DNA of 64,000 nucleotides from Phycisphaerae bacterium. Lineage in GTDB: Bacteria > Planctomycetota > Phycisphaerae > SM23-33. The translations under genes were made by a program, and so were the position numbers. This document shows, piece after piece, positions 42,804-50,792 of the stretch; positions within the stretch are counted from its first letter, which is position 1; each line of letters begins with the position of its first letter. The notes under the pieces are model-generated. The model was not told the origin of the DNA. It saw nothing but the letters and a program-made list of their open reading frames with translations, and ran no database searches. The stretch spans positions 31,874 to 95,873 of the forward strand of contig DRGC01000086.1 in assembly GCA_011050235.1 (NCBI GenBank). Direction: 5' to 3'.

Positions 42804-43193
42804 ATGGCGGAGATTCGACAACACATCGTTGCTGAGGTGCATGACGAGGCCGGGAAGCTCAGCGAACTGACCGACCGCATCAAGTTTGCGGGCGTCAACA
42901 TCCAGGCCATGTGCGGCTGGTCCGAAAAGGGCCGCGGGCACGTGATGTTCCTGACCGACGACAACGACAAGGCCGTCGAAGCGATCGGGCCGGTGGTCGA
43001 CAACGTGCGGACCGAGGAGGTCGTCTGCGTGATGGTGCCCAACCGCCCCGGCGCCCTGAGCGAGGTGGCTCACAAGGTGGGCGATATCGGGATTTTCATC
43101 AAGGCGATTTACGCCGGGCCCGACGACGAGACCGAGGCGATGATCATCCTGTCGACCGACAACAACGCCCGTGCGGTCGCTGAGATCGCCTGA
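42804..43193 (+). CDS. Tandem ACT-domain protein
   Basis: 129 residues built of two ACT units: IVAEVHDEAGKLSELTDRIKFAGVNIQAMCGW and VCVMVPNRPGALSEVAHKVGDIGIFIKAIYAG. ACT domains bind amino acids or similar ligands to regulate enzymes; free-standing tandem ACT proteins are probable regulators, but the ligand and partner are unknown. The ATG at 42804 has AAAGGA nine bases upstream. The leader AAAGGATCGATT is identical to that of cysK at 52.7 kb. Confidence 0.85.
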   Translation: MAEIRQHIVAEVHDEAGKLSELTDRIKFAGVNIQAMCGWSEKGRGHVMFLTDDNDKAVEAIGPVVDNVRTEEVVCVMVPNRPGALSEVAHKVGDIGIFIKAIYAGPDDETEAMIILSTDNNARAVAEIA

Positions 43194-43205
43194 GGCCGCC
43201 GGGGG

Positions 43206-44090
43206 TCAGGACAATCGGGTGGCCACAACCGCCCGGTCGAGGTCCTGGTGGTCGCGGATCACTCGCGGATCGTCGAATTGCTCGACCGCATCGAGCAGAT
43301 CGCAGACCGCTTCGCCCTGGAGAATACCGAACTCCAGAATCAGCACGCCGCCGATGTTGAGATGATCGGGGGCGGCGGCGATCAGGGGGCGGATAACGTC
43401 CAGCCCGTTGGGCCCAGCGCGCAAGGCCTCGGTCGGTTCGCGCTTGACGCTCTCGGCGATCGGCTCGCCATTGGTGACATAGGGGGGATTGGTTGTGATC
43501 ACGTCAAAGGCGGAGAGGTCCCGGCAGTCCGCGGGCTTGTTGAGCAGATCGGCGACGCGGAACCGCAGGCGGTCGGTGACGCCGTGGCGCTCGGCGTTTT
43601 CCTGGGCGACGGCGACGGCGCCTTCGCTGACGTCGGTGGCCAGCCCAGTCAGATCGTCCACCTGCATCGCCGTAGCGATACCCACGCACCCGCTGCCGGT
43701 GCACACATCCCACATCACCCCCGGGCGGCCCAGGCCTTGAAGGTGATTGACAGCTTCACTGACGAGGATCTCGGTTTCAGGGCGGGGGATCAGGACGGCT
43801 GGCGTGACGTGAAAGGTCAGAGAGTAGAATTCCTTCTCCCCGACCAGGTAGGCCACGGGCTCGTGTTCGCTGACGCGGCGGACGAACTCGCGATAGGCCG
43901 CTAGCTGCTGAGGGGTCGGAGTGGAATCGAACCGGGCGTAAAGGTCTATTCGTTGACACGCCAATACGTGCGCCAGCAACGTCTCGCCTGCCAGCCGGGG
44001 TGCGTCGACACCCGCCCGCTCAAGATACGAGCGTGTCCAGTCCAGAAGCTTCAGAACGGTCCATGGCCCCGCCGGTTGCTCTGTGCCCAT
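43206..44090 (-). CDS. prmC: Peptide chain release factor N5-glutamine methyltransferase
   Basis: 294 residues. An N-terminal helical domain (about 1-85) recognises the release factor; the Rossmann domain has LIPRPETEILV, CTGSGCVGIA (SAM loop) and the catalytic TNPPYV. It methylates the GGQ glutamine of RF1/RF2. prfA, the usual neighbour, is not in the window. It converges on the ACT gene with a 12-base gap. Confidence 0.93.
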   Translation of the reverse strand: MGTEQPAGPWTVLKLLDWTRSYLERAGVDAPRLAGETLLAHVLACQRIDLYARFDSTPTPQQLAAYREFVRRVSEHEPVAYLVGEKEFYSLTFHVTPAVLIPRPETEILVSEAVNHLQGLGRPGVMWDVCTGSGCVGIATAMQVDDLTGLATDVSEGAVAVAQENAERHGVTDRLRFRVADLLNKPADCRDLSAFDVITTNPPYVTNGEPIAESVKREPTEALRAGPNGLDVIRPLIAAAPDHLNIGGVLILEFGILQGEAVCDLLDAVEQFDDPRVIRDHQDLDRAVVATRLS

Positions 44091-44164
44091 ACCTCAAATC
44101 TACCCCAAGTCAATGTAGATTGCAATCGCCTCGTTGCCGGGGAAGAAAGCGCCCCCCGTCCTCA

Positions 44165-44836
44165 TCATGCTGCCCCGTGGTTGACCCCGCGTGTCGGGGG
44201 TCGGGTCCTCTCGCCGGTGTTGGCGGACCGGAACGTCGGCACGATAATCTGCGAGACCGGCGCGAACACAGCCCCCTTGGCCTTCATCCGCTCATAGGGC
44301 AGGTACTGGTTGGGCGCCTCGGTGTCCAGGATGGCGTCGGCGACCACGATGACCTCGAACCGGCGGACACGAAGCCCGACAACCGCTTCGACAATGCCTT
44401 GTCCGACCCCAGCCCCGCACACCACGAACGTCGTCGGCTCCAACTCGGTGATCAACCGTTCGATCCGGGCATGCTCGAAGATGTCCGTATCGCGCTTCTC
44501 GAAGACGAGCTGCTGGTACCGGTCGAACAGCTCATGCGGCAGGTCGGTGACGTTGCGGATGCCGAAGTTGATCCGGTTGGGCAGGATCGTCCGAGGCAGC
44601 TTCTGCTCGCCGGGCGTACCGTCGATGCAGTGAGGGTGAGTGCCCATCGGCCCAAGCTCGCCGCGCCCAAGGCGTAGCAACGTGCTGATCACCGGGATTC
44701 GTTCAGCTCGGACCCAGTTAAACAGGCGCACAATCTGCCCGGCCACCGCTGGTGAGCTGGGTCGAAAACACGCGCCGTCGGGGTCGAAAAAGTCCCGCTG
44801 CGTCTCGATGTCCAGTACGATTCTCTGCGTGGCCAT
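44165..44836 (-). CDS. Isochorismatase-fold hydrolase lacking the catalytic cysteine
   Basis: 223 residues. VLDIETQRDFF supplies the Asp and FEKRDTDIF the Lys of the isochorismatase-like hydrolase fold. At the nucleophile position the usual C-G-x-x-x-x-x-C pattern reads CGAGVGQGI, with Gly in place of Cys. Cysteine hydrolases of this fold (nicotinamidase and others) need that Cys, whereas true isochorismatases do without it, so this is either an isochorismatase-type lyase or a non-catalytic member. GAGGT precedes the ATG by 8 bases. It lies alone between prmC and a membrane gene pair. Confidence 0.78.
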   Translation of the reverse strand: MATQRIVLDIETQRDFFDPDGACFRPSSPAVAGQIVRLFNWVRAERIPVISTLLRLGRGELGPMGTHPHCIDGTPGEQKLPRTILPNRINFGIRNVTDLPHELFDRYQQLVFEKRDTDIFEHARIERLITELEPTTFVVCGAGVGQGIVEAVVGLRVRRFEVIVVADAILDTEAPNQYLPYERMKAKGAVFAPVSQIIVPTFRSANTGERTRPPTRGVNHGAA

Positions 44837-44890
44837 GACTTAGACCTCTGCATCTGCGGCTAACATAGTCTCTTCTATACCATCTTAGGT

Positions 44891-44921
44891 CAGTATAAAT
44901 AGAACAAGGGCAGTATTTATA
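44891..44921. repeat. AT-rich direct and inverted repeat upstream of isochorismatase-fold gene
   Basis: CAGTAT occurs twice, 20 bases apart (44891, 44911), and TATAAAT (44894-44900) mirrors ATTTATA (44915-44921). A two-turn spacing in an AT-rich patch suits a regulator site or overlapping promoters. Confidence 0.35.
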
Positions 44922-44986
44922 CGTTAATCTGGGCCAATCGGTTCGGTGTGATGGGAAATGGTGCAAACGGGCAGGTAATCAAGTGG

Positions 44987-45214
44987 TCAATTCATCAGGT
45001 ACGCCAGAATCAGCCACAGAACAACGGCCAGGGCGAACAGCCCCCCGACAATCTCTGCAGTGAGCACGAGGATACGCCACCACACCCCTGCGAGCCTCTC
45101 CACTCGCAGCGTTCGGTAGATCGCCGCCACCGACACGCACAGCGGAATGCACAGCCACAGGATGCTGCCGGGCGGCATGGCGATCGGATTGACGAACAAG
45201 GTCCAGGCGATCAT
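44987..45214 (-). CDS. Small membrane protein, two helices
   Basis: 75 residues with two or three hydrophobic segments (IAMPPGSILWLCIPLCVSVAAIY and ILVLTAEIVGGLFALAVVLWLILAYLM). No family is recognised. Its ATG overlaps the stop of the upstream membrane gene by 4 bases (ATGA), which indicates translational coupling and a shared function with that protein. Confidence 0.68.
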   Translation of the reverse strand: MIAWTLFVNPIAMPPGSILWLCIPLCVSVAAIYRTLRVERLAGVWWRILVLTAEIVGGLFALAVVLWLILAYLMN

Positions 45215-45753
45215 GACAGCGAGGCCTCCGGCTCAGGTGTCTGCTTGTCGGTCTCGTCAGTGGGGGAGGGCTCGCCCGTCACGCCCATCAGCGCCAAGGT
45301 GGCGGCGTCGAAGATGCACAGCAGATTCAGTAGCCCCGCGACGCCGGCAAAGGCGCGGGCGGCGATATCAACCGGATAGACCAGCGCGACATTGTCCTCG
45401 GCCAGTTTGCTATCGATGAGCATTCGCCGTTCGCCCGGTCGTCCTCCCCGGTCGGGGGGCGCCATCGAAAGCTTGTTGTCCACATCCCGGTAGGTCTGGT
45501 TCTGACGATACCACCCCACCAGGCCGTGCGTGCCCGTCATCATCTCGGCGGCAAACCACCATCGCTCGTAGCGGGCGTCGCAGGTCAGCACGCCGCCCAT
45601 GGCGATGCCGGCCCAGAACGTCGCGCCGATCGTGAAGAAGATGATGAGCCCTCGTTTGGTCCGCCCGATGTAGGCATGGCCGGCGCCGGGCACGAGCCAT
45701 GCCAGCACGGCGGCGAGAAGGAAATTAGGCGGCGATGTCTTTTTCTTGGCCAT
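45211..45753 (-). CDS. Multi-pass membrane protein (DUF6677-like)
   Basis: 180 residues starting MAKKKTSPPNFLLAAVLAWLVPGAGHAYIGRTKRGLIIFF, with a GAGH-Y-G-K/R-RG signature reminiscent of TM2-type domains and, from memory, of the planctomycete DUF6677 family. A third hydrophobic segment (AARAFAGVAGLLNLLCIFDAATLAL) comes before an acidic tail. Function unknown. The ATG at 45753 starts the conserved part; a longer frame to 45825 has no support. It is coupled to the downstream 75-residue membrane protein. Confidence 0.72.
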   Translation of the reverse strand: MAKKKTSPPNFLLAAVLAWLVPGAGHAYIGRTKRGLIIFFTIGATFWAGIAMGGVLTCDARYERWWFAAEMMTGTHGLVGWYRQNQTYRDVDNKLSMAPPDRGGRPGERRMLIDSKLAEDNVALVYPVDIAARAFAGVAGLLNLLCIFDAATLALMGVTGEPSPTDETDKQTPEPEASLS

Positions 45754-45839
45754 TCCCGGACGCCCAGACGGCCTGGTGCACCGACTGGGGCAGGGCACTT
45801 TCGCCCACAACGCCCGGAATGTCAAGGGAGTCCATCGTC

Positions 45840-47042
45840 TCAGCCGGCCTGGCTGACAACATTGGCCAGATGCTTCGACTGCAAGACAGCCACCGGTTCG
45901 ATGTCCATCACCAACACGGTGACATCATCGGCAGGGGTGTGGACGCCGACCGACTCATCCAGCGCGGCGACCAGTTCGACCAATAGCTGCTCTTTCGGCA
46001 GACCGGCCATGGGACGCAGGACATCCAGGAATGGATGCGCGTTGGCGGAATCGTCGCCGGATGCGAAGGCGTCGTCGGCGCCGTCGGTATACAGCAGCAA
46101 CCGATCGCCGGGGGAAAGCTGGCAGGTGTGGCTCTCGAAATGCGCCTCGGGGATCACGCCGAGCAGGCTGCCGCCGGAGGCGAGCAACTCGATTTGGCCG
46201 TTGGCGCGAATCAGGACGGGCGCGGGATGGCCCGCGCGCGCATACGTGAGCGTCAGCGTGGTGACATCCAGGACACAGTGAACGGCCGTGCAGAAGTGGC
46301 AACTGGACAGGTCCTGCTGGCAGATATCGCTATTCAGTTCACTCAGCGTCACCTCCGGCGGAACGATCTCGTACGTGTTGCCGTGGATGCGCTTGGTCTG
46401 GATGGCCTTCTTGATGAACATCGTCAGCAGCGCCGCGGGCAAGCCGTGGCCGACGGCGTCGACAACGTAGAAACCGACGTGGGTTTCGTCGAGGCGGACG
46501 ATGTCGTAAATGTCGCCGCTGAGCCAACCCGCCGGGCGAAACAGCGTCCCAAAACGGACCGGGCCGACCTCCGGCAGATGATGGGGCAGGAAGTCCTGCT
46601 GCAGCCGGGCGGCCAGGCGCATCTCCTCGTTGAACAGCTTAATGCTTTGGTCCCGTTGGCCCAGGGCCAGTTTCTCCCGAAGGCGGGCGATGCCCGGCTG
46701 GAGTTGGGCGGCGACGGTGAACTTGGCCGCCAGCTCGTCGCTGCTGGCGTCCTCGTCGACCCACAGCAGTCGTCCCTTTCGGGTCGCCAGCAGGCTGCGA
46801 GTGAGGGTGGCATGAGGCGGCAGCATGAAGACCGTTACCGCCGGGGATGTCTCCAACTCGTCGAGGATCTCCAGGATGGCGGCCGAGTCATTGCGGTGAC
46901 CGTTGAGATGCACCACCGTCAGCACGGCATCGCGCAATTGCGGCGGCGGCCACTGGTCCCAGTGGCACGAAACCAGCCGCCAGCGGCCGTCGGCCGCCGA
47001 CTGAACATTTGGCGGGGCTGAGGCGCCGCCGACGAACACCAT
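45840..47042 (-). CDS. SpoIIE/RsbU-type PP2C phosphatase
   Basis: 400 residues. The N-terminal 125 residues look like a degenerate receiver-like domain (AVLTVVHLNGHRNDSAAILEIL). A coiled-coil linker with EEMRLAARLQQDFLPHHLP leads into the SpoIIE phosphatase domain: GWLSGDIYDIVRLDE, VVDAVGHGLPAALLTMFIKKA, YARAGHPAPVLI, LLLYTDGADDAF and ADDVTVLVMD, so metal-binding aspartates are present. Such enzymes act on anti-sigma antagonists in partner-switching stress responses; no STAS or RsbW-like partner is nearby. The ATG at 47042 lacks a ribosome site; a TTG at 47060 has GAGGA eight bases upstream and is a good alternative. Confidence 0.88.
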   Translation of the reverse strand: MVFVGGASAPPNVQSAADGRWRLVSCHWDQWPPPQLRDAVLTVVHLNGHRNDSAAILEILDELETSPAVTVFMLPPHATLTRSLLATRKGRLLWVDEDASSDELAAKFTVAAQLQPGIARLREKLALGQRDQSIKLFNEEMRLAARLQQDFLPHHLPEVGPVRFGTLFRPAGWLSGDIYDIVRLDETHVGFYVVDAVGHGLPAALLTMFIKKAIQTKRIHGNTYEIVPPEVTLSELNSDICQQDLSSCHFCTAVHCVLDVTTLTLTYARAGHPAPVLIRANGQIELLASGGSLLGVIPEAHFESHTCQLSPGDRLLLYTDGADDAFASGDDSANAHPFLDVLRPMAGLPKEQLLVELVAALDESVGVHTPADDVTVLVMDIEPVAVLQSKHLANVVSQAG

Positions 47043-47208
47043 AGTTTCACTATCGGTCAACGTTCTTGTCCTCGAGCAGTTACGTGTGCGGATGCACCTT
47101 GGGACGTCGGTGCGGTCCGTTGGGTAATCGCCGAAGAACTGGTCGCCCTTGAGTGGGTTACGAGATTTTCCTTGCCCCGTTGGACTGGGCAGGAAAGGCG
47201 GCTGCGGC

Positions 47209-47667
47209 CTAACGCCGAACGATCTGGCCGGTGAGGGTGACCTCGTCACCCTCCTTGACGCCGGCGCGGGCGAAGGCGCCGGCGTTCACCTCCAGAACAT
47301 ACTTCGCCGGCCCCTCACTGCTGTAGGCGGTGAGATTGCTCTGGTCGGATTCGACAGGCATGGTGTAGATGCGGATGATCCGCCCGTCGGCGTTGATGAA
47401 GGCGATGTCCAGCGGGATGAACATCCCCCGCATCACAAACGCCATCACCTTGGGCCGCTCATGGACGAACAACATGCCGGCCTGCTCATCGAGATGCTTG
47501 CGGCCGGAGAGGCCCAGAAACTTCTTCTCGCGAGTGTCGGCGATCTCGACATGCCACGTGGTTCCGTTGATGGTCACGGCAGGGGGGGCGGGGCGGCGCC
47601 GACAACCACCCGCCGGCAGGACGGCCAAAACAACTGCGATTGCGGCTAAGGTCCAGCTCTTACGCAT
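47209..47667 (-). CDS. DUF192 lipoprotein
   Basis: 152 residues. The N-terminus is a lipoprotein-like signal ending PAGGC, and the body matches DUF192: VEIADTREKKFLGLSGRKHLDEQAGMLFV, MRGMFIPLDIAFINADGRI and YVLEVNAGAFARAGVKEGDEV. DUF192 proteins are small beta-barrel-like secreted proteins of unknown role. Its ATG overlaps the maf stop by 8 bases, so the two are translationally coupled. Confidence 0.88.
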   Translation of the reverse strand: MRKSWTLAAIAVVLAVLPAGGCRRRPAPPAVTINGTTWHVEIADTREKKFLGLSGRKHLDEQAGMLFVHERPKVMAFVMRGMFIPLDIAFINADGRIIRIYTMPVESDQSNLTAYSSEGPAKYVLEVNAGAFARAGVKEGDEVTLTGQIVRR

Positions 47668-48250
47668 CGGACAGCATCTCCACAAGCATTCGGCGTACCA
47701 ACTCGATCGGCAGGCCCACCACGTTGGTGAAGCTGCCCTCCACGGCGACGACGTACCGATCGGCCGTCTCCTGAATCGCGTAGGCGCCGGCCTTGTCCAC
47801 CCACTCGCCGGAGGCAACGTAGGCGTCGATCTCCTCTTCCGTCATGGGCCTCATCCGCACCGTGGTCGCCTCGCTGGCGATCAATCGGCGGCGCCCGCGG
47901 ATCAGGCAGACGCCCGTGATGACCTGGTGAGGATTCTGCGAAAGCGTGCGGAGCATCTGCCGGGCCTCATCGGCGTCGGCCGCCTTGCCCATGATCCGGC
48001 CATTCAGCACGACGATGGTATCGGCCCCAAGCACGCAAGCGTCCGGCGGACACCTGTCGGCTACCGTTCGGGCCTTGAAGTAGCTCAAGGCCTCGGCGTA
48101 CCCCGTCGGCGACAGCGGAGGCGAGGTCGCCGGCGGCTCGTGCAGGGGGGGCGTCATGGCGCGGAACGGAATACCGGCCTCCCGAAGCAGCGCCTGGCGA
48201 CGAGGCGAAGAAGATGCCAGGACCACGGATGTTGTGTTCGTCTCCAACAT
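47660..48250 (-). CDS. maf: Maf-family nucleoside triphosphate pyrophosphatase
   Basis: 196 residues starting MLETNTTSVVLASSSPRRQALL, with the Maf signature SSSPRR, the catalytic-region VLGADTIVVLNGRIMGKA, and the second conserved region WVDKAGAYAIQETADRYVVAVEGSFTNVVGLPI. Maf proteins hydrolyse non-canonical or modified nucleotides and affect septum formation. The ATG at 48250 begins the conserved sequence but has no clear ribosome site; a longer frame to 48325 was not preferred. Confidence 0.92.
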   Translation of the reverse strand: MLETNTTSVVLASSSPRRQALLREAGIPFRAMTPPLHEPPATSPPLSPTGYAEALSYFKARTVADRCPPDACVLGADTIVVLNGRIMGKAADADEARQMLRTLSQNPHQVITGVCLIRGRRRLIASEATTVRMRPMTEEEIDAYVASGEWVDKAGAYAIQETADRYVVAVEGSFTNVVGLPIELVRRMLVEMLSDA

Positions 48251-48389
48251 GGTTGGTGGCGGGGATAGGGGCAACTGATAAAGCCTAGCCGGATACAGAC
48301 TAACGACGCTGCCGACCGCGGTCAACGATCATGCTTGCTGTTAGGGCGGGGTTGGGAAAATAGTCAGTCTGAGCCGGCTGGATTGTATC

Positions 48390-48418
48390 TTCACAGAATT
48401 CGCGTTTTGTGCTATAAT
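48390..48418 (+). promoter_or_regulatory. Strong sigma70-like promoter
   Basis: TTCACA (48390-48395; 5 of 6), 17-base spacer, perfect TATAAT (48413-48418). It drives the 96-residue protein gene 60 bases downstream. Confidence 0.75.
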
Positions 48419-48477
48419 GTATCAAGCGAGGGCAGTTCCGCAGTTAGCTATACAATCTGACAATCAGGAGGCTTGCC

Positions 48478-48768
48478 ATGAACGAGGCGGCTATACGGAA
48501 AGATCTGATCGACCTGCACAATGCCTTGGCCAGTTCGCCTGCTCTTGGCGGCGGTAAAGGCTTGCAGGGGATTTATGAATCCAACGATAGCCCAGACCCC
48601 GAGCCCCTGTCCATTCCGGACTGTCTGTCCCAGATCCGCCTGAAAATGAAGTATTTGGTCTTCGATCTGGAAGCCACCCGACGCGAAAACCACTACCTCC
48701 GCCAGATGTTGGACATTCACCGAAAGCGTGGCGGGCAGAATGCCCCCGGCCACGATAACGAGTGGTAA
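48478..48768 (+). CDS. Hypothetical protein, 96 residues
   Basis: An unrecognised protein with two predicted helical segments: MNEAAIRKDLIDLHNALASS at the start, and DCLSQIRLKMKYLVFDLEATRRENHYLRQML, a likely coiled coil, near the middle. It is well supported as a gene: a strong promoter (48390-48418), AGGAGG 6 bases before the ATG, and a canonical terminator (48864-48894) downstream. These signals suggest it is highly expressed. A structural or protein-binding role is inference. Confidence 0.8.
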   Translation: MNEAAIRKDLIDLHNALASSPALGGGKGLQGIYESNDSPDPEPLSIPDCLSQIRLKMKYLVFDLEATRRENHYLRQMLDIHRKRGGQNAPGHDNEW

Positions 48769-48863
48769 TCGGGCGATTGAGGTCATAAATAGCTGCAGGG
48801 AAGGAGCAGCAACCGGCCTTTGCTGACTCGGCCGGTGCAAAAAAGTTGAGGAGATCTGGATCG

Positions 48864-48894
48864 GGCATGGCGCGAGCGCGCTGTGCCTTTTTTT
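48864..48894 (+). terminator. Rho-independent terminator
   Basis: GGCA (48864-48867) pairs with TGCC (48884-48887), continuing through two G-U pairs into GCGC/GCGC with a four-base loop, then seven T (48888-48894). It ends the 96-residue protein transcript. The rest of 48895-49264 holds a promoter (49077-49105) and nothing else recognised. Confidence 0.85.
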
Positions 48895-49076
48895 CTGCCC
48901 AAATCCCCTAAAGGCCTTCGATGGGGCTGGACGATAATCTACCACCAAGACATTGTGGTCCGGGGCTTGGGATGCCCCATATGTGGGGGGCAGCAATCTA
49001 TTCCGTCATGAGTTGCCTCCGGGCCCATACGTCCAATGGCGGCGCAAAGAAATATCCAAGAAATAGTATTGGAATC

Positions 49077-49105
49077 TTGACGTTTGGTCGATGTTAGGCT
49101 AGGAT
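49077..49105 (+). promoter_or_regulatory. sigma70-like promoter upstream of the lexA gene pair
   Basis: TTGACG (49077-49082; 5 of 6), 17-base spacer, TAGGAT (49100-49105; 4 of 6). It leaves a leader of about 155 bases before the gene at 49265. No clear LexA-type palindrome was seen around it. Confidence 0.55.
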
Positions 49106-49264
49106 GCACCGAACAAAGCCCGAAAAACTGAATACGAGTATGCGGATGGCTGACACTGGGTTGGCCCGCCACTCGGTCGGGATTGCGTGCGTCCAGTCGT
49201 AGCGAATGGAATATCGCGATGGCCGCACGGTCGAACGAGCGGCCATGCGGGAAGGAGCCCGATC

Positions 49265-49981
49265 ATGACCAACCCACCGATCTGCCAATTTGGACCGGGC
49301 GGCGAGTTTGTTAGACCTTGGCCTCCCTCGGCCCAGCCGATTCAGCCGGCAGACGATGTGGAACCGACCGGCGCCGAACTGGCCCAGGACGCAGCCCGGC
49401 AGGGGCTGGAGACGCCGCTGGTGAGCGTGGGGCCGGCCGGCATCGACTGGCAGGAACAGCCGATCACCGGGCTCGCCGCCGATGCCGTGGCCGCCGCCGC
49501 CGGCAGCATCATCCGCCTGCTCGAACGATCAGCGGAAGCCCACGGCTCGACGCCGCTTTCCGATGAAACGCGGGATCGGGCCGTTCGACGGTTGGCTGAG
49601 GACTTGGCCGCCGCCAAAGAGCCCGTCCCCGGCGTCCTGAAGCAGCGAACGATGCGGGCCGACGACGTGGCGATGCCTGCCCCAACGCCCGGGCGCGTGC
49701 TGGCCGACGCCGGATACATTCTGGCGGCTGAAACAGACAAGGAGAGTCGCGATGCCAAGGAAATCAACCTCGCCCACGCTTACGCCGAGGCAGATGGAAG
49801 TCCTGCGTCTGATTCATCACTATCGACAACGCCACGGCTATTCCCCGACGATGCAGGAGATTGGGGACCAGTTGGGCCTCACCAAAGTGACCGTGTTCGA
49901 ACACGTCGGCGCCCTCGAAAGAAAAGGGCTGGTGCTTCGCGGTGCGAAACACACGGCTCGCTCTTTGCGGGTCTGTCCTGA
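49265..49981 (+). CDS. Hypothetical protein overlapping lexA
   Basis: 238 residues from MTNPPICQFGPGGEF; AAGGAG lies 7 bases before the ATG. The first 160 residues are Ala/Pro-rich with a helical stretch (DAVAAAAGSIIRLLERSAEA) and an Arg/Glu-rich segment; no family is recognised. The last 77 residues overlap the start of lexA by 230 bases in another frame and look like a frame shadow (Arg-rich, low complexity). Either the gene truly runs over lexA, or a frameshift or lost stop extended it. The lexA ribosome site lies inside it, so the two are likely coupled. Confidence 0.6.
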   Translation: MTNPPICQFGPGGEFVRPWPPSAQPIQPADDVEPTGAELAQDAARQGLETPLVSVGPAGIDWQEQPITGLAADAVAAAAGSIIRLLERSAEAHGSTPLSDETRDRAVRRLAEDLAAAKEPVPGVLKQRTMRADDVAMPAPTPGRVLADAGYILAAETDKESRDAKEINLAHAYAEADGSPASDSSLSTTPRLFPDDAGDWGPVGPHQSDRVRTRRRPRKKRAGASRCETHGSLFAGLS

Positions 49982-50375
49982 TTTTACGTTCCCCGAGGAC
50001 GATCAGCCCGGCCTGCCGCTGGTGGGCCGAATCGCCGCCGGCGCCCCGATCGAGGCCATCGAGGACCGCCAATCGCTCGACGTCGAAGGCCTCTTCGAGA
50101 GCTCCGGCCAGACGTTCGCACTGGAGGTCGTCGGCGAGAGCATGATCGACGAGCAGATCCGCAGCGGTGACTACGTGATCTGCCGCAAGGCCAGCACCGC
50201 CCGCAACGGCCAGACCGTCGTCGCCTTGATCGACGGGGGGGAGGCGACGTTGAAGAAGTTCTACAAGGAAGGAAACCGCGTGCGGTTGCAACCGGCCAAC
50301 GAAGCCTTCAAGCCGACTTATCCGCAACACATCGACATCCAGGGCATTGTCGTGGGGGTGGTGCGGCGCATGTAG
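49752..50375 (+). CDS. lexA: LexA repressor
   Basis: 207 residues. Winged-helix N-terminus with PTLTPRQMEVLRLIHHYRQRHGYSPTMQEIGDQLGLTKVTVFEHV; the autocleavage Ala-Gly in RIAAGAPIEA; catalytic Ser in VVGESMIDEQIRSGDYV and Lys in GGEATLKKFYKEG. It represses SOS genes until RecA triggers self-cleavage. AAGGAG lies 7 bases before the ATG. A strong terminator follows. Its binding motif in this phylum is not known to me, so autoregulation could not be judged from operator sequence. Confidence 0.95.
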   Translation: MPRKSTSPTLTPRQMEVLRLIHHYRQRHGYSPTMQEIGDQLGLTKVTVFEHVGALERKGLVLRGAKHTARSLRVCPDFTFPEDDQPGLPLVGRIAAGAPIEAIEDRQSLDVEGLFESSGQTFALEVVGESMIDEQIRSGDYVICRKASTARNGQTVVALIDGGEATLKKFYKEGNRVRLQPANEAFKPTYPQHIDIQGIVVGVVRRM

Positions 50376-50409
50376 CCCTGCGCTGGCGCACACCGGCAAG
50401 CCCGCAGAT

Positions 50410-50457
50410 GCACCCAGGCGCCGTCAACACGCCCCGACGGCGTCTGTGCTTTTTTTT
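50410..50457 (+). terminator. Rho-independent terminator of lexA
   Basis: GCA/TGC, CAG/CTG and CGCCGTC/GACGGCG pair (two bases bulged) around a short loop, followed by eight T (50450-50457). It begins 35 bases after the lexA stop. Confidence 0.85.
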
Positions 50458-50517
50458 CTAAGCGGGCTTACGTAAGTTCGTAGCAATCGAGCCGTCAACT
50501 CAGGCCCGACGGGCCGT

Positions 50518-50792
50518 CTTGCTTAGCCCAGGGCGAAGCCGTGAGCGTGAGCGCAGCGAGCAGTCGAACGGCGAGCCCTGGGGAGTGAACCGACCCATGG
50601 GAAAGCCCCAACGGGGCGCCTTGAGGGGTCCGATAGCCCTGGCTCGTGTGATGGCACGGCCTCAACAATGGTCTCAAGCGCGTGCCTGACAAAGCCAAGA
50701 CACCCCTTGCGGGGCTTGCCGCATTGCCGACGATAACCCAGGGCTTGGCCTGACGGCCTACGCCCTGGGCTGAGCAAGGGACCCCGTTGGGG
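50518..50792. repeat. Non-coding element of nested inverted repeats
   Basis: CTTGCTTAGCCCAGGGCG (50518-50535) pairs with 50761-50778 over 18 bases with a single G-U. Inside, AGCCCTGGG (50574-50582) pairs with CCCAGGGCT (50737-50745). Small hairpins of the form CCCC-n3/4-GGGG occur at 50605-50617, 50703-50714 and 50782-50792. Nothing here looks coding. It resembles GC-rich modular intergenic elements I recall from planctomycete genomes. A structured RNA or a non-autonomous mobile element are both possible. Confidence 0.6.

Noticed and set aside
49139..49201. 20-codon frame MRMADTGLARHSVGIACVQS after the lexA-region promoter
   Set aside because: No Shine-Dalgarno sequence and no sign of conservation; probably just leader.
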